64,000 nt of DNA from Candidatus Thiodictyon syntrophicum (GCF_002813775.1 NZ_CP020372.1:62001-126000), one strand, 5' to 3'. Counted from the first letter of the stretch, positions 33,978-48,385 are shown. The notes: generated by a model from the letters alone, not told the origin. Program-made: numbers and translations.

Positions 33978-34478
33978 CTAATGGGTAGCGTCGGTCTTCA
34001 CCGCCGGGGCGCCTGGCGCGGTGACCAAGGCGGCCTTGCTGCCCAGGAAAACGGCAAATGCCGCGTCATTGGCCGGGCCGAAGGAGCGCAATTCGATCAC
34101 CCGCTGCGTTCCCAGGTCGGTCAGGTTCAGCCGGCCATCGGCGAGCCGGGCCAGCCGGAACGGCGTCTCGGGCGGCACACTCGCGTTGCGCCGCCCCCGG
34201 GACGTGGTGCGCAATAACCCGCGCACGAAACCCTCGCCGCCGACCGGGAGCACGGCCACCGTACTGCCGTCGGTGGCGTCCTGGACCAGCGTGGTCCCGT
34301 CGGGTCGATCCGAAAAACGGAGATCCCGGCTGTACACCGCCGGTGAGGGCGGCATTTGACTGGCATTGTACCCGGTCAGGACCGCCGCGGTCACGAGGAC
34401 CAGGAAGAATCCGATCAGCGCGGCGAACGCGATCAATACCTTGCGAGGAAAGTGGGCGTTGGGGGACGGGTCAGCCAT
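33978..34478 (-). CDS. puhC: Photosynthetic complex assembly protein PuhC
   Basis: A 166-residue protein with one N-terminal transmembrane helix (residues 13-33) and a periplasmic domain with LRFSDRPDGTTLVQDATDG and GEGFVRGLLRTTSRGRR. PuhC is needed for the organisation of the RC-LH1 core complex. It is in the conserved puhA-puhB-puhC order. About 78 bases separate it from puhB, containing a small repeated GATGAAGGAT stretch (34490-34520). Confidence 0.9.
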   Translation of the reverse strand: MADPSPNAHFPRKVLIAFAALIGFFLVLVTAAVLTGYNASQMPPSPAVYSRDLRFSDRPDGTTLVQDATDGSTVAVLPVGGEGFVRGLLRTTSRGRRNASVPPETPFRLARLADGRLNLTDLGTQRVIELRSFGPANDAAFAVFLGSKAALVTAPGAPAVKTDATH

Positions 34479-34556
34479 GATCGGAGCAAGGATGAAGGAT
34501 GAGGGATGAAGGATGAAGGGAGTGCGGCGCGGGCCCGGGTGGAGTGGGAATCGGGC

Positions 34557-35171
34557 TCATGGGGTTGGCGCGGGCGCGGGGTCAGGCTGGGCGGGGCGGG
34601 CGCTTGCCAGGGCGCCGGCCAGGATCTCGGCGACCTTGGCGGCGTCCGGGACGGCGCGCAGCATGGGCTGGGGGGGCGAGAAATACCAGGGGCGGGCGTG
34701 GGGCCACAGGACGATATAGGACGCGCGCACCGGCCCGGTGAGGGTGAGCGGCAGGTCCCCTGACCCGTCGGGGTAGCGGCGCAGCCCGGCGCTGGTGATC
34801 TGGGCGAATGGGATGTTGATGCAGATCTGAATCGCCACACCGATGCGCATCACCACCCGCCGGCTGGTGATCGTATAGATCGTCGCCCGGCTCATGGCCC
34901 AGGCGAGGAGAATCAGCACGCCGACCGCGACGGCGCCCAGCAGCGCGAGCCACAGGGCCCCGCCCAAGGCCACGACCAGCGACTTGCCCCCCTGGAGGTT
35001 CCAGGCCAGGAGCAGGATCAGCAGTGCGATGAAATAGAAGACCACCTTGCGGGCGTGGAAGGCGTGCCGCGCCATGGACTGCCAGCGCGGCACACCTTGC
35101 CAGAGCAGCGCCTCCCCGGGGGGGAGGCGCTCCGGCAGGCCCGGTACGGGTTCGTGGTCGTACTCGGCCAT
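34557..35171 (-). CDS. puhB: Photosynthetic complex assembly protein PuhB
   Basis: A 204-residue membrane protein with a cytoplasmic N-terminus (LPERLPPGEALLWQGVPRW, typical for this PH-domain-like family), two or three membrane helices and the stretch SRRVVMRIGVAIQICINIPF. PuhB is an RC assembly factor. It starts 8 bases after puhA. Confidence 0.9.
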   Translation of the reverse strand: MAEYDHEPVPGLPERLPPGEALLWQGVPRWQSMARHAFHARKVVFYFIALLILLLAWNLQGGKSLVVALGGALWLALLGAVAVGVLILLAWAMSRATIYTITSRRVVMRIGVAIQICINIPFAQITSAGLRRYPDGSGDLPLTLTGPVRASYIVLWPHARPWYFSPPQPMLRAVPDAAKVAEILAGALASARPAQPDPAPAPTP

Positions 35172-35179
35172 TGACGGCT

Positions 35180-35944
35180 TCAGAGGAAGGGCTCGAGGCG
35201 TTCCGGGACGGCATAGAGCTTGCCGCCGCCGTAATAGGACGACACCAGGTCCTCTTCGCGCAGGGTGATGCGGCTGGGGCTGGCTTGAACCGGAACATTG
35301 GCGAACTGGGCGGCGGTAATGGCAGCGACCTTTACCTGCCCCTTCCTCTTCAGGATACGGGCGAAGCCCATGGGCACCAGGACGCGCTTGCCGCCCTTGA
35401 CATCGACCTCAAGGTAGCGGATCTGCGGCTCGGAGCGGTCGACCCAGATTTCGGAGATGGTGCCGGCCTGCTGATCGTCGCAGCCGATCACCGCGAAGCC
35501 GCGCGGATCGGCATCGCCCTCGGCGACCGAGAATTCCTTGGCGATACGCATCGGGACTATCTTGTCCAGGCCCTCGTGGGTCAGATCGGCCTCGTTCATG
35601 CGGGTCGGGCAGGAGCCGGGGCCGACGCGGGCCAGCATGGGGTCGCCGGTGGGGGTCAGGGGGGCGCCGGGCCAGGGCTCGACCGGGGTGGCGTTTACCT
35701 GGTCGGGGGCCTCCGGGCTCGGCTTGGTCACGGTGCCGTGGCCATGGGGCAGGAGAAAGGTCTTGGGTGCGGGCAGATCGGGCCAGCCGACGACCCTGAT
35801 GTACGGGGAGCGCTCCGACTCCAACGGGTATCCTTCCCGCTTATCCTCACGCCGGAGGTAGATAATCAGTCCGGCGAAGAAAAACCAAAAGGCCCAGATC
35901 GCGATCTGGCCGAAATCGATGTAGCTAGGTGCTGCTGCGAACAT
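35180..35944 (-). CDS. puhA: Photosynthetic reaction centre H subunit
   Basis: A 254-residue H subunit: one N-terminal transmembrane helix ([20 protein letters not shown], residues 9-28), then [14 protein letters not shown], the junction typical of PuhA, and a cytoplasmic PRC-barrel domain ([20 protein letters not shown]). It caps the L/M subunits and guides protons to QB. ATG at 35944 is preceded by GAGGGGAGT. The open frame extends much further upstream inside the lhaA gene, but this is only a shadow. Confidence 0.95.
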   Translation of the reverse strand: MFAAAPSYIDFGQIAIWAFWFFFAGLIIYLRREDKREGYPLESERSPYIRVVGWPDLPAPKTFLLPHGHGTVTKPSPEAPDQVNATPVEPWPGAPLTPTGDPMLARVGPGSCPTRMNEADLTHEGLDKIVPMRIAKEFSVAEGDADPRGFAVIGCDDQQAGTISEIWVDRSEPQIRYLEVDVKGGKRVLVPMGFARILKRKGQVKVAAITAAQFANVPVQASPSRITLREEDLVSSYYGGGKLYAVPERLEPFL

Positions 35945-35967
35945 ACTCCCCTCCCGAGGGCAAATGG

Positions 35968-37401
35968 CTAGCCGGGGAATTCGGCCAAGCCGAAGCTGTT
36001 TGACGCGGTCTTGCGACCCGCAGCGGAACTGCCCGCGAGTGGGCCGATGGCGGCCAGCGTCATGAAAAGTAAAACAATCTCGAGCGCGTAGACGGTCCCG
36101 TAGCCGACCGCCGGACTCGTCAGGGCGGCTCCCAGTGCGTCCTGCGCGGCCAGTCCACCGATGACATCGCGCAGCGTGCCGCCCAGCACGATCGCGAGCC
36201 CGGCGGCGGTCGCCTGCACGGCGCCCCAGGCGCCCAGGGCCAGCCCGCTCTCGTCGCCCTGGGTCATGCCCATGGCGGCGGTCAGGGTGCCGACCGAGAA
36301 GAGGCCGCCGCCGAAGCCGATCAGGAAGGTGCCGATCCTGAACACGACGGCGGACCCCAGCGGCGCGGACAGCAAGACCGCGGCGAAGGCAAAGACCCCG
36401 ACCACGGCGCCCAGGCCCGCCAGGCGATAGGGGTCGGCGCCGCGGCCTAAGTGCCGCGCGGCCAGCCCGAAGGCCAGGAGCGTGCCCCCCGCCAGCAGGG
36501 CCGTGAGCTCGGTGGTCGCCCCGACCGTGAGGTGCAGCACCTGGCCGCCATAGGGTTCCAGCAGGATGTCCTGCATGCTGAAGGCGGCGGTGCCGAGCCC
36601 CAGGGCCACCAGGAGGCGCGTGACCCGGCCGCCGCGCAGATAGGCGGCCCAGGAGTCGCGGAAGGCGGGGGTGGCGCGGCCCGCACGGGTCAATGCCGGG
36701 TTGCGGGCCTCCTGTTTCCACAGCGCGATCACGTTCAGGATCATGGTGACCAGGGCCGCCCCCTGCAGGACCTGGATCAGGCGCTTCTGGCTGAAGTCCG
36801 CGAGGATCTGGCCGAAGATCAGGGAACTGACCAGCATCCCCAGGAGCAGCATCACATAGAGCAGGGCGACGGCGCGCGGCCGGACCTGCGGCGGGGCCAG
36901 GTCGGTGGCGAGTGCGAGCCCGGCCGTCTGGGTGATGTGCAGGCCGGCGCCGACCAGCAGGAAGGCGAGCGCCGCGCCGATGGGGCCGATCGGACCCTGC
37001 CAATGGGCGTCGCCCCCCAGGACCAGGAGCGCAAAGGGCATGATCGCGAAGCCGCCGAACTGCAACAGGGTACCCATCCAGATATAGGGGACCCGCCGCC
37101 AGCCGAGCGCGGACACATGGTGGTCCGAGCGGAAGCCGATCAGGGCACGCAGCGGCGCGAACAGCAGCGGCAGCGAGACCATGACCGAGATGATCCAGAC
37201 CGGGATGCCCAGTTCCACGACCGCCACCCGGTTCAGGGTGCCGTTGAGCAGCACCACGGCCATGCCGACCGAGACCTGAAAGAGGGCGAGGCGCAACAGC
37301 CGGCCCAGGGGCAGTTCCCGGGTACCGACGTCCGCGAAGGGCAGGAAGCGCGGCCCCAGCCGCAGCCACCCGTGGGTGACGATGGCGCCGATCGACCTCA
37401 T
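35968..37401 (-). CDS. lhaA: Light-harvesting 1 assembly protein LhaA (PucC/BCD family)
   Basis: A 477-residue, 12-helix major facilitator-like protein of the BCD/PucC family, with [20 protein letters not shown] and [21 protein letters not shown]. It inserts LH1 polypeptides or bacteriochlorophyll. Location upstream of puhA and downstream of bchM is the conserved purple-bacterial order, which is why LhaA is chosen over PucC. It overlaps bchM by four bases (ATGA). Confidence 0.93.
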   Translation of the reverse strand: MRSIGAIVTHGWLRLGPRFLPFADVGTRELPLGRLLRLALFQVSVGMAVVLLNGTLNRVAVVELGIPVWIISVMVSLPLLFAPLRALIGFRSDHHVSALGWRRVPYIWMGTLLQFGGFAIMPFALLVLGGDAHWQGPIGPIGAALAFLLVGAGLHITQTAGLALATDLAPPQVRPRAVALLYVMLLLGMLVSSLIFGQILADFSQKRLIQVLQGAALVTMILNVIALWKQEARNPALTRAGRATPAFRDSWAAYLRGGRVTRLLVALGLGTAAFSMQDILLEPYGGQVLHLTVGATTELTALLAGGTLLAFGLAARHLGRGADPYRLAGLGAVVGVFAFAAVLLSAPLGSAVVFRIGTFLIGFGGGLFSVGTLTAAMGMTQGDESGLALGAWGAVQATAAGLAIVLGGTLRDVIGGLAAQDALGAALTSPAVGYGTVYALEIVLLFMTLAAIGPLAGSSAAGRKTASNSFGLAEFPG

Positions 37402-38134
37402 GGGTGCGCCGGCCCCCCTATCGGCGCCCCACTCGGCCCCCGGATCAACTCCAGGGCCTGCGAGGTGTAAAAGCCGCGGGTGATGCGTTGGGTGCGCCCC
37501 AGGTGCCAGCCGGCGAGGCCCGCCTCCGCCGCGATCAGTTGCGCCAGCCGTTTGGGGCTGACGGGCACGATGGCGGGGGAGCGGTCGCCGCGCGGGAAGA
37601 ACTGCCCCACGGCGTGCATCACCGCCAGGAGCGGGGTGCGCGGGGCATAGGTGAAGAGGATGGAGCCCTGGGTCCGGGCGGCCACCTTGGCCAGCAGGAC
37701 GACCACGTCCTCACTGCGGTAGTGGATCACCGAGTCCATGGCGACCACATGGTCGAAGGTCCCGAGCGCCGGGTCGGTCATGTCGCCCACCAGAAACTCG
37801 AGGCTGCCGACGCCGAGATCCTTGGGGCTGCGCTCCTGCGCCAGGGCGATCAGGGTCGGGGCCACATCGATGGCGACTACGGTTGCCCCGCGGCGCGCTG
37901 CCTCGACCGCCAGGGCCCCGGTGCCGCAACCCGCATCGAGCAGCCGCCGACCCGTCAGATCCGCGGGCAGCCAACCGAGCAGCGTCGCCCGCATCAGGTC
38001 CCGGCCGGCGCGCACCGTGGCGCGCACCCGGCTGACCGGGGCGTCGGAGGTGAGGCGGCCCCAGGCATCGGCGGCGGTGCGGTCGAAGTAGGTCTCGATC
38101 TCGCCGCGGCGTTCTTGATAAGAGCTGGTCGGCA

Positions 38135-38135
<1 letters not shown>
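37398..38135 (-). CDS. bchM: Mg-protoporphyrin IX O-methyltransferase
   Basis: A 245-residue SAM-dependent methyltransferase, motif [21 protein letters not shown]. It methylates the C13 propionate of Mg-protoporphyrin, right after BchH. The ATG at 38135 ([20 protein letters not shown]) overlaps the bchL stop by one base. A longer frame inside bchL is rejected since the family starts here. Confidence 0.94.
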
Positions 38136-39126
<991 letters not shown>

Positions 39127-39133
39127 TGTGTTT

Positions 39134-42100
39134 TCAAGCGGCGGCCTCCTGGAAGACGCCTTCCAGCCGATCCTCCAACTCCTCGCCGGCGCGGCGCAGG
39201 GCCTCGAGGGTGGCGGCGTCGGGCGTCCAGTAATTGCGTTCGTGGGCCTCGATCAGCCGGCTGGCGACCTTGGCCGAGGCGGTCGGATTGAGTGCGGCGA
39301 GGCGCTCGCGCATCTCGTCATCCAGGACATAGGTCTCGGTCAGGCGCTGGTAAACCCAGGGGGCGACCTGGCCGGTGGTGGCGGACCAGCCCATGGTGTT
39401 GGTCACATGGGTCTCGATCTGGCGCACCCCCTCGTAGCCGTGGGCCAGCATCCCCTCGTACCACTTGGGATTGAGCATGCGGGTGCGGGTCTCCAGCGCT
39501 ACCTGCTCGGCGAGCGTGCGCACCACCCCGTCACCGGTAGTCTGGTCGCCGATAAAGACCGGGACATCGGTGCCGCGGGCGCGGCCCACGGCACGGCTGA
39601 TGCCGCCCAGGGTGTCGAAATAGTGGTCGATCGAGGTGACGCCCAGTTCCACCGAGTCCAGGTTCTGGTAGGCGAGTTCGACATTGCCGAGCACGCTGGT
39701 CAGCAGATCGGCGTTCTGCATGGGCTTGCCGGAGCGCCCGTAGGCGAAACACTTGCGGCGGGTATAGGTCTCGGCCAGTTCGTCGCCCTCGTCCCAGCGG
39801 CTGCTGTCGACCAGATAGTTGACGTTGGCCCCGTAGGCCCCGTCGGCGTTGCTGAAGACGCGCAGCGCGGCGGTTTCGAGATCACAGCCATTGGCCTCCT
39901 GATAGGCCAGGGCGTGCTTGCGCACGAAGTTCTGGTCCAGCGGCTCGTCCGCGGTGGCGGCGAGATAGGAGGCATCGGCGAGCAGCCGGGTCTGCAGCGG
40001 CAGCAGGTCGCGGAAGATGCCTGACAGGGTCATGACGCAGTCGATGCGCGGCCGGCCCAGTTCGGCCAGCGGGATCAGGGTGGCGCCGGTCAGGCGGCCG
40101 AAGCTGTCGAAACGCGGCACCGTCCCCATCAGGGCCAGGGCCTGGGCGATGGGGCCGCCCTCGGTCTTGAGGTTGTCGGTACCCCAGAGCACCAGGGCCA
40201 CGCACTCCGGCAGGGGGTTGCCCTCGACGGCGTAGCGCTCCAGCAGGCGCTGCGTCTGGCGCGCCCCGTCGGCTACGGCGAAACGGCTGGGGATGCGATA
40301 GGGGTCGAAGCCGTGCAGATTGCGCCCGGTGGGCAGGATCTCGGGGGTGCGCAGCAGGTCGCCGCCGGGGGCGGGGCGCACATAGCCGCCGTCGAGTGCG
40401 TGCAGGATGGACGGGATCTCGTGTTGCTCGGTCAGCAGCCGATTGGTCTCACCGAGTTGCGTCAGCAGACTCACGTTCTCCTCGGTCTTCGGCATGGACC
40501 CGGCCGCGAGTGACCGATTGACGTTCGCACCGCCGACCAGCGCGGCCAGGGCCTCGCGGGGGGGGCGGGCGTCGTGACTGGCCTCGGCGATGGCGAGCAG
40601 CAGGTCGATGCGCTGATCCACCGTCGGGGCCTGGCCGACGATGTGCAGGCCGTCCGGGATCAGGGTGTATTCCAGCTCAAGGACCGCCTTGTTGAGGCGC
40701 GCGATGGGCTCCTCGAAGGCGTCGCCCCAGGCCGGCTCGGCCGGGTTCAGGTCGAGCTCCGCCCCCTGCGCCTGGATGAGTTCGGCCAGGCCGTGGCGCT
40801 CGTTGACCTCGTCGGGCGGGAGGCTGCGCCAGCGCTCGATCGAGCCCTTGAGATCGATGAGCCCGCGATAGAGCCCGGCATGGGCGATCGGCGGGGTCAG
40901 ATAGCTGATCAGGGTCGCGGCGGCGCGGCGCTTGGCGATGGTCCCTTCCGATGGGTTGTTGGAGGCATAGAGATAGAGGTTGGGCAGGTCGCCGATCAGG
41001 CGGTCCGGCCAGCACTCGGCGGAGAGTCCGGACTGCTTGCCGGGCATGAACTCCAGGGCGCCGTGGGTACCGAAGTGCAGCACCGCGTCCGCCCCGAATT
41101 CCTCCTTCAGATAGCGATAGAAGGCGGTGAAGGCGTGGGTGGGGGTGAAGCCCTTCTCGAACAGCAGGCGCATGGGGTCGCCCTCGTAGCCGAAGGCGGG
41201 CTGCACGCCGACGAAGACGTTACCGTAGCGCTCGCCGAGCACGAAGATGGAGCGCCCGTCCGCCTGCTGTTTGCCGGGGGCCGAGCCCCACTGCTTCTCG
41301 ATCTGCTTCAGGTAGGGCTCGCGGCGCACATGGTGGTCGACCGGGACCCGGGCGTGTACATTGGCGTGCGCGCCATAGCGCGAGGCGTTGCCGTTGACGA
41401 TGCCCTCGCGCAGCGCATCGACGTCCTTGGGCACGTCGACCGCGTAGCCGGCCGCCTTGAGTGCGGTCAAGGTATTGAACAGGGACGAGAAGACCGACAG
41501 ATAGGCGGCGGTGCCGGTGTTGCCCGCATTGGGCGGGAAGTTGAAGAGCACGATGGCGACCTTGCGGTCGCGCCGCGCCGTGCGCCGCAGCGACACCAGC
41601 CGGGCGACCCGCGACGCCAGCATCTCGGTGCGCTCATTGTGCGACTGCATGTCGCGCGCCTGATCGACGGCGACGGCGTTGGAGCGTCCGCCGAAGACCA
41701 TGGGTCCGGTGGAGCCGTCCAGTTCCGGGATGGCGACCATCATGGTGGCCTCCACCGGCAGCAGTCCCTGGTCGGAGTCCTGCCACTGTTCCATGGTCTG
41801 GAACTCGACCGCCAGGGTGGACAGATAGGGCACGTCCAGTTTGGTCAGCAGTTCCTGGGCCGCCTTGGCGTCGTTGTAGGCCGGTCCGCCGACGAGCGAG
41901 AAGCCGGTGAGCGAGACCACCGCGTCCACGCTGGCGCGGCCGTGGTGCATGAAGAAGCGCTCGACCGCCGGGCGGGCGTCGAGCCCGCTGGCATAGGCCG
42001 GGACCACGCGCAGCCCGCGCGACTCCAGGGACGCGATCACCCCGTCATAGTGATTGGCGTTGCCGGCCAGGACATAGGAGCGCATCAGGAGCAGCCCGAC

Positions 42101-42871
42101 GGTGCCCTTGCAGTCGCGCCCGGCGGGCGGGAGCTTGCCCAGGTCGTCACTGATGTGACCGGGCAGGCGCGGGTGATAGATGCCGACGTCCGGATACTCC
42201 AGCGGCGGGGGCACCTTGAGGGTACCGCGCAGGCCCCGGCGCTCGCCGTCGGCATAGCGGTCCACCAGATAGCGGACCATATTGGCGATGTTTTCCTCGG
42301 ACCCCGCCAGCCAGTATTGCAGGCTCAGGAAATAGGCGCGCACGTCCTGGGCGGTGCCGGGGATGAAGCGCAGCAGCTTGGGGATGCGCCGCAACATGCT
42401 CATCTGTTGGGAGCCGGCGTTGGACTCCTGCCCCTCCTTCTTGCTGCCGCCGCGCAGGCGTTTGAGCAGCGCCAGGGGGCCGCCCTGCTTGCCGTCCATG
42501 CTGAAGCCGCCCATGCGGGTCAGGCGCATGACCTCGCCGGCCGACATGCAACTGACCATGGCGTCGCAGTGATCACGGCGCGCCTGCAGCGCCGGCAGGA
42601 TCGGCTGTATGTGCTCTTCCATCACCAGCATGGTGTTGATGACGATGTCGGCGGTGGCCACGTCGGCGCGACAGCGCTCGACCGCCTGCGGGTCCCCCGC
42701 CCACTCGGCGGCGGCGTGCAGGCTGAGCGCCAGTCCGGGAATGTCCCGGCGCAGACCCGGGCGCGCCCGGTCCAGGGTGCCCGCCAGGTGGCCGTCCAGG
42801 GCCACGATGACGACGCGGATCGGGGTATCCCGCGGGGTCGAACGGTCAGCGTCCGAAGTGCGCTTTCGCAT
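39134..42871 (-). CDS. bchH: Magnesium chelatase large subunit
   Basis: A 1245-residue BchH, the porphyrin-binding subunit that inserts Mg2+ into protoporphyrin IX together with BchI and BchD (not in this window). Full family length with CobN/Mg-chelatase regions such as [39 protein letters not shown] and [20 protein letters not shown]. It overlaps bchB's end by about 26 bases. The first 15 residues are polar and variable. Confidence 0.95.
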   Translation of the reverse strand: MRKRTSDADRSTPRDTPIRVVIVALDGHLAGTLDRARPGLRRDIPGLALSLHAAAEWAGDPQAVERCRADVATADIVINTMLVMEEHIQPILPALQARRDHCDAMVSCMSAGEVMRLTRMGGFSMDGKQGGPLALLKRLRGGSKKEGQESNAGSQQMSMLRRIPKLLRFIPGTAQDVRAYFLSLQYWLAGSEENIANMVRYLVDRYADGERRGLRGTLKVPPPLEYPDVGIYHPRLPGHISDDLGKLPPAGRDCKGTVGLLLMRSYVLAGNANHYDGVIASLESRGLRVVPAYASGLDARPAVERFFMHHGRASVDAVVSLTGFSLVGGPAYNDAKAAQELLTKLDVPYLSTLAVEFQTMEQWQDSDQGLLPVEATMMVAIPELDGSTGPMVFGGRSNAVAVDQARDMQSHNERTEMLASRVARLVSLRRTARRDRKVAIVLFNFPPNAGNTGTAAYLSVFSSLFNTLTALKAAGYAVDVPKDVDALREGIVNGNASRYGAHANVHARVPVDHHVRREPYLKQIEKQWGSAPGKQQADGRSIFVLGERYGNVFVGVQPAFGYEGDPMRLLFEKGFTPTHAFTAFYRYLKEEFGADAVLHFGTHGALEFMPGKQSGLSAECWPDRLIGDLPNLYLYASNNPSEGTIAKRRAAATLISYLTPPIAHAGLYRGLIDLKGSIERWRSLPPDEVNERHGLAELIQAQGAELDLNPAEPAWGDAFEEPIARLNKAVLELEYTLIPDGLHIVGQAPTVDQRIDLLLAIAEASHDARPPREALAALVGGANVNRSLAAGSMPKTEENVSLLTQLGETNRLLTEQHEIPSILHALDGGYVRPAPGGDLLRTPEILPTGRNLHGFDPYRIPSRFAVADGARQTQRLLERYAVEGNPLPECVALVLWGTDNLKTEGGPIAQALALMGTVPRFDSFGRLTGATLIPLAELGRPRIDCVMTLSGIFRDLLPLQTRLLADASYLAATADEPLDQNFVRKHALAYQEANGCDLETAALRVFSNADGAYGANVNYLVDSSRWDEGDELAETYTRRKCFAYGRSGKPMQNADLLTSVLGNVELAYQNLDSVELGVTSIDHYFDTLGGISRAVGRARGTDVPVFIGDQTTGDGVVRTLAEQVALETRTRMLNPKWYEGMLAHGYEGVRQIETHVTNTMGWSATTGQVAPWVYQRLTETYVLDDEMRERLAALNPTASAKVASRLIEAHERNYWTPDAATLEALRRAGEELEDRLEGVFQEAAA

Positions 42872-44456
42872 CGTAGAGCGTCTCCACGGTAATCATTTGA
42901 ATGCCGCGTTCAGTGGCAAATAATTCGGTGTTGCGGCGGGCCTTGCCGCGGACGAAAAAGGGGATCTTCTTCAGCTCCCGCTCGGCCTCGGGGGACCAGC
43001 CAGTGGTCAGTGGTTGGTGGTCGGTGTCCAGCGGGTCGGCCGCGGATGCGGAGGTATCTGCTGGTTGCTGACCACTGCCCACTGGACCCTTCCCCACTGC
43101 CGCCGGCAGGTGCGAGGGGGCGGCCTCGTCATGAAACTCGAAATCGCCCCGGAACATGGTCAGCAAATGTTCTTCCAGGCCCATCATCAGTGGGTGGACC
43201 CAGGTGTCGAAGATGACGTTGGTGCCCTCGAAGCCCATTTGGGGCGCGTAGCGGGCCGGGCAGTCCTGCACATGGTGGGGCGCGCCGATGACGGCGCAGG
43301 GGACGCCGAGCCGTTTGGCGATGTGGCGCTCCATCTGGGTGCCCAACACCAGTTCCGGGTGCAGCCCCGCGACCTGGGTCTCGACCTCCAGATAGTCGTC
43401 CGTGATCAGGGCCTCGATCCCATAGAGCGCGGCGGCGGCCCGGACCTCGCGGGCCAGTTCACGCGAATAGGTGCCGAGCCCCACGACCTTGAACCCCAGT
43501 TCCTCGGCGCAGATGCGGGCCGCGGCGATCGCGTGGGTGGCGTCGGCGAAGATATAGACACGCTTGCCGGTGAGGTAGGTCGAGTCCACCGAGCGGGAGT
43601 ACCAGGGCAGGCGCGAGGCGCCGGCCTCAAGGGCCGCATCGACATCAATCCCGGTCAGGGCGCCGATCTCGCGCAGGAAGTCGCGGGTGGCGCCCACCCC
43701 GATGGGGATGGCCTTCACCGTCGGCAGCTTGAACATCCGCTCCAGCCAACTGCAGGCCGCCAGGGCGACCTCCGGATAGAGACAGCAGTTGAAGTCGGCC
43801 GCGGGAATCCGGGCGATGTCGGCGGGGGAGGCGCCCAGGGGGGCGACCAGGTTCACATCGACGCCGATCGCGTCCAGGAGCCGGGTGACCTCCACTACGT
43901 CGTCGCGACAGCGAAAACCGAGCGCGGTGGGGCCGAGCAGGTTGGCCGTCGGCCGGCGGCCCGCGCAGCGCTCGCGCACGCTCGCACGCGGTTCGGCGCC
44001 GGGGGCCGGGACCTGCTGCTGCAGGATGCGGCGCACCACCTGGTAGAAGGTCTCGCTCGCCCCCCAGTTCTCCTGGCGGGAGAAGGCGGAGAGTTCCAGC
44101 GGCACCACCGGGACCGGCAGGCCCATTGAGGCGGCGAGCGTCCCGGCTTGGTCCTGGAGCAGTTCCGCGGTGCAGGCCTCGCCGACCAGCAGCAGGTCGG
44201 GCTTGAAGCGCTCGTAGGTCTCACGGACCCGGGTCTTGAGCAATTCCGCCGTGTCGGTCCCCAGGTCGCGCGCCTTGAAGGTGGTATAGCTGACCGGCGG
44301 GCGGCGCTCGCCGCGCTCGATCATGGTGAACAGCAGGTCCGCGTAGGTGTCGCCCTGGGGGGCGTGCAGCACGCAGTGCACCGCGCGCATGGAGGCGGCG
44401 ATGCGCATGGCACCGATGTGCGGGGGTCCTTCGTAGGTCCAGACCGTCAGTTGCAT
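42846..44456 (-). CDS. bchB: Dark-operative protochlorophyllide reductase subunit B
   Basis: A 536-residue NifK-like subunit that with BchN reduces ring D of protochlorophyllide. Begins [20 protein letters not shown]; Asp36-type ligand region and the C-terminal light-independent reductase domain ([18 protein letters not shown]) are present. Between them (about 43005-43095) lies a variable insert, [20 protein letters not shown] and following, encoded by a CAGTGGT-type repeat. It starts two bases after bchN ends. Confidence 0.94.
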   Translation of the reverse strand: MQLTVWTYEGPPHIGAMRIAASMRAVHCVLHAPQGDTYADLLFTMIERGERRPPVSYTTFKARDLGTDTAELLKTRVRETYERFKPDLLLVGEACTAELLQDQAGTLAASMGLPVPVVPLELSAFSRQENWGASETFYQVVRRILQQQVPAPGAEPRASVRERCAGRRPTANLLGPTALGFRCRDDVVEVTRLLDAIGVDVNLVAPLGASPADIARIPAADFNCCLYPEVALAACSWLERMFKLPTVKAIPIGVGATRDFLREIGALTGIDVDAALEAGASRLPWYSRSVDSTYLTGKRVYIFADATHAIAAARICAEELGFKVVGLGTYSRELAREVRAAAALYGIEALITDDYLEVETQVAGLHPELVLGTQMERHIAKRLGVPCAVIGAPHHVQDCPARYAPQMGFEGTNVIFDTWVHPLMMGLEEHLLTMFRGDFEFHDEAAPSHLPAAVGKGPVGSGQQPADTSASAADPLDTDHQPLTTGWSPEAERELKKIPFFVRGKARRNTELFATERGIQMITVETLYDAKAHFGR

Positions 44457-44458
44457 GG

Positions 44459-46264
<1,806 letters not shown>

Positions 46265-46379
46265 TCAAATGATTGGTTTCTTGGCGAACTACGCCGCGCG
46301 GACCGGCCGTGACCGCAGTTTGGTCGGCGGGTCCGGGGACGGGGGCGCGGTCGGGGCCGAAGCCGTTGCCACGGCGCAC

Positions 46380-46408
46380 AATCTAGCCTTGTGGTGGGCG
46401 AGTGTCAA
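46380..46408 (-). promoter_or_regulatory. Sigma70-type promoter of the bchF operon
   Basis: Read on the minus strand: -35 TTGACA (46403-46408), 17-base spacer, -10 TAGATT (46380-46385). This is a perfect -35 and a 4 of 6 -10. It would start transcription near 46373, giving a leader of about 125 bases to bchF. Confidence 0.65.
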
Positions 46409-46420
46409 TGCAAGTTGACG
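46403..46420. promoter_or_regulatory. PpsR/CrtJ-like binding site over the bchF -35 box
   Basis: TGTCAATGCAAGTTGACG fits TGT-N12-ACA with the last base changed. A further half-site TGTCAA (minus strand, complement of TTGACA at 46430-46435) lies 15 bases away. PpsR/CrtJ binds paired TGT-N12-ACA palindromes and represses bch genes. The overlap with the -35 hexamer would explain repression, but the TTGACA symmetry alone could produce this match. Confidence 0.5.
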
Positions 46421-46669
46421 TAGTGGAAACTTGACATTCCCGGCCGAGTAGACAGACTTGGGATACCCTTAAGAGCCGATGCGGACCTTTCGGCACTGGT
46501 CCTGCGGGTGCGACCCGGTCATCTTATCTCAAGTCTGCGCGAGGGTAGTCACTGTGATGCGCTCTGTCCCCCCGGTTGCCCTCGCCGGCTTCGTGCGGTC
46601 CCGCTTGGGCCCGGTTGCGTCCGGTGCGCGTCCCGTGTGCCGCCCTGAGGCCGGGCGGGCGGGTCGGCT

Positions 46670-48079
46670 GTGAACGCCCCGGGCGCCCTGGCCGAGCGCA
46701 TCGACGGCAAGGTCGCGGTCGACCTGCTGCGCACCGTCGGCGATATCTCACTGGTGCTCGACGCCAAGGGCACCATCCTCGACTGCGCCATCGGTAACGA
46801 GGCCCTGTCGCAAGAACTGGGCGGCGACCTGCGGGGCCGCCCCTGGCTGGACACCGTCACCAGCGACAGCCGTCCGCGGGTCGCGGCCATCCTGCGCGAG
46901 GCCCGCGCCGAGTGGCCGGGGGAGTGGCGCCAGGTCAGCCAGTTGGGGCGCCCGGGCCGCGAGGTGCCGGTCCAGTATCGCGCCATCCGCTTCGGCAAGC
47001 ACGGGCAGATCCTGGCCGTCGGGCGGGAGCTGCAGGCGGTGGCCTCGCTCCAGCAGCAATTGGTCGACGCCCAGCAGGCCCTGGAACGCGACTACTGGCG
47101 CTTCCGCCAGATGGAGACCCGCTACCGCCTGCTGTTCCAGAGCGTCTCCGAGGCGGTGCTGATCGTCGATGCGGGCCTGCGCCGAGTGGTGGAGGCGAAT
47201 CCCGCGGCGGCCCTGCTGCTGGGCGACAGCGCCAGCCGGGTGGTCGGGCGGCCCTTCCCCGAGGGCTTCGACCCCGAGAGCGCCCGCGCCATCGAGGCCC
47301 TGCTCGGCAGCGTCTTCGCCAGCGGCAAGGTGGACAGCGTGAGCGTGCGCCGCCGCGACGCGGCCGGGGAGATCGTCGTCTCCGCCTCCCTGTTGCGCCA
47401 GGACGACACGACCCTGTTCGTGGTCCGGATCTGCCCGCTGCCGACCGACCCCGGGGCCGCCGCGCTCCCCGACAACGAGGCCAAACTGCTCAAGGCCGTC
47501 GCGGCGGCGCCCGACTCCATCCTGATCACCGACGCCGAGGGCCGCATCCTCGCCGCCAATCGCGCCTTTTTGAATCAGGTCGAACTGGCCAATGAGCACC
47601 TGCTGCGCGGCCAATCACTCGACCGCTGGCTGGGCCGCGCCGGGATCGACCTCAACGTCCTCTTGAGCACACTGCGCCAGCACGGCACCCTGCGGCTCTT
47701 CAAGACCACCCTGCGCGGTCAATACGGCACCACCGCCGATGTCGAGATCTCGGGCGCCGCCATCGAACAGGGGCCCTTGCCCTGCTTCGGCTTCTTCATC
47801 CGCGACGTCGGCCGGCGGCTGGGCAGCGGCGAGCAGACCTCCGCCGGCCTGCCGGTGTGGGTCGCCCAATTCACCGACCGGGTCGGCAGCGCCCCGCTTA
47901 AAGACCTGGTGCGCGAATCCACCGACCTCATCGAGCGCCTGTGCATCGAGGCCGCCTTGAAACTCACCGGCGGCAATCGCGCCTCGGCGGCGGAGTTGCT
48001 GGGGCTGAGTCGGCAGAGTCTCTATGTCAAACTTGCGCGATATGGGATTGGGGGGGAGGTGGTAGCGGAGACGGAGTAA
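46670..48079 (+). CDS. ppsR: Redox-sensing photosynthesis repressor PpsR/CrtJ
   Basis: A 469-residue regulator with an N-terminal domain and two PAS domains (about residues 20-130, 150-260 and 280-390) and a C-terminal Fis-type helix-turn-helix (NRASAAELLGLSRQSLYVKL). Cys residues before the HTH (ERLCIEAALK) and in FVVRICPLP are candidates for redox control by analogy with PpsR/CrtJ. The GTG at 46670 is the likely start. It is divergent from bchF, sharing 424 bases of control region. In purple bacteria it represses bch, crt and puc genes in air. Confidence 0.92.
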   Translation: MNAPGALAERIDGKVAVDLLRTVGDISLVLDAKGTILDCAIGNEALSQELGGDLRGRPWLDTVTSDSRPRVAAILREARAEWPGEWRQVSQLGRPGREVPVQYRAIRFGKHGQILAVGRELQAVASLQQQLVDAQQALERDYWRFRQMETRYRLLFQSVSEAVLIVDAGLRRVVEANPAAALLLGDSASRVVGRPFPEGFDPESARAIEALLGSVFASGKVDSVSVRRRDAAGEIVVSASLLRQDDTTLFVVRICPLPTDPGAAALPDNEAKLLKAVAAAPDSILITDAEGRILAANRAFLNQVELANEHLLRGQSLDRWLGRAGIDLNVLLSTLRQHGTLRLFKTTLRGQYGTTADVEISGAAIEQGPLPCFGFFIRDVGRRLGSGEQTSAGLPVWVAQFTDRVGSAPLKDLVRESTDLIERLCIEAALKLTGGNRASAAELLGLSRQSLYVKLARYGIGGEVVAETE

Positions 48080-48215
48080 GTCGCGGTATGGCCATCGGGC
48101 GGAAGTGCTAGCGTTCTGCCGAGAAACAATGGCCCTAATTCATCAAGTACAAAGTGAATTGGAAGAATAAGCAACACAGCGAAAGATTAAATTTTACCGG
48201 TTTCGCGAGGGCTCG

Positions 48216-48320
48216 ATGAGACGAAAAACAGTCTCGGTTTTTGCCGCTGCTTTCGCTGCTCTGATTTCTATGCTGGTAGCAGCACACAGCAGTGCCGAAA
48301 GCTCATCGCGCGGCAGCTAA
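48216..48320 (+). pseudogene. Signal-peptide remnant of a lost secreted protein
   Basis: A 34-codon frame, MRRKTVSVFAAAFAALISML then VAAHSSAES, that looks like a complete signal peptide with cleavage site and then stops. GAGG precedes the ATG. The rest of 48080-48598 has no gene and is AT-richer than its neighbours; it contains palindrome D copy 2. Confidence 0.4.
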
Positions 48321-48385
48321 GACATTGATGTTAAAGTGCTGTCGCGTTTTCTCGCCTGTAGAGCTTATTGCGGACAACTATAAAC

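Noticed and set aside
35180-37369. A 729-codon frame joining the lhaA region with puhA as a possible fusion protein
   Set aside because: Only the last 254 codons are protein-like (PuhA). The upstream part is the wrong frame of lhaA; PuhA has its own ribosome-binding site at 35944.
40574-42892. A 772-codon open frame on the plus strand opposite bchH
   Set aside because: It is a shadow of the GC-rich bchH gene; composition is Gly/Asp/His-rich without any domain, and bchH itself is unambiguous.
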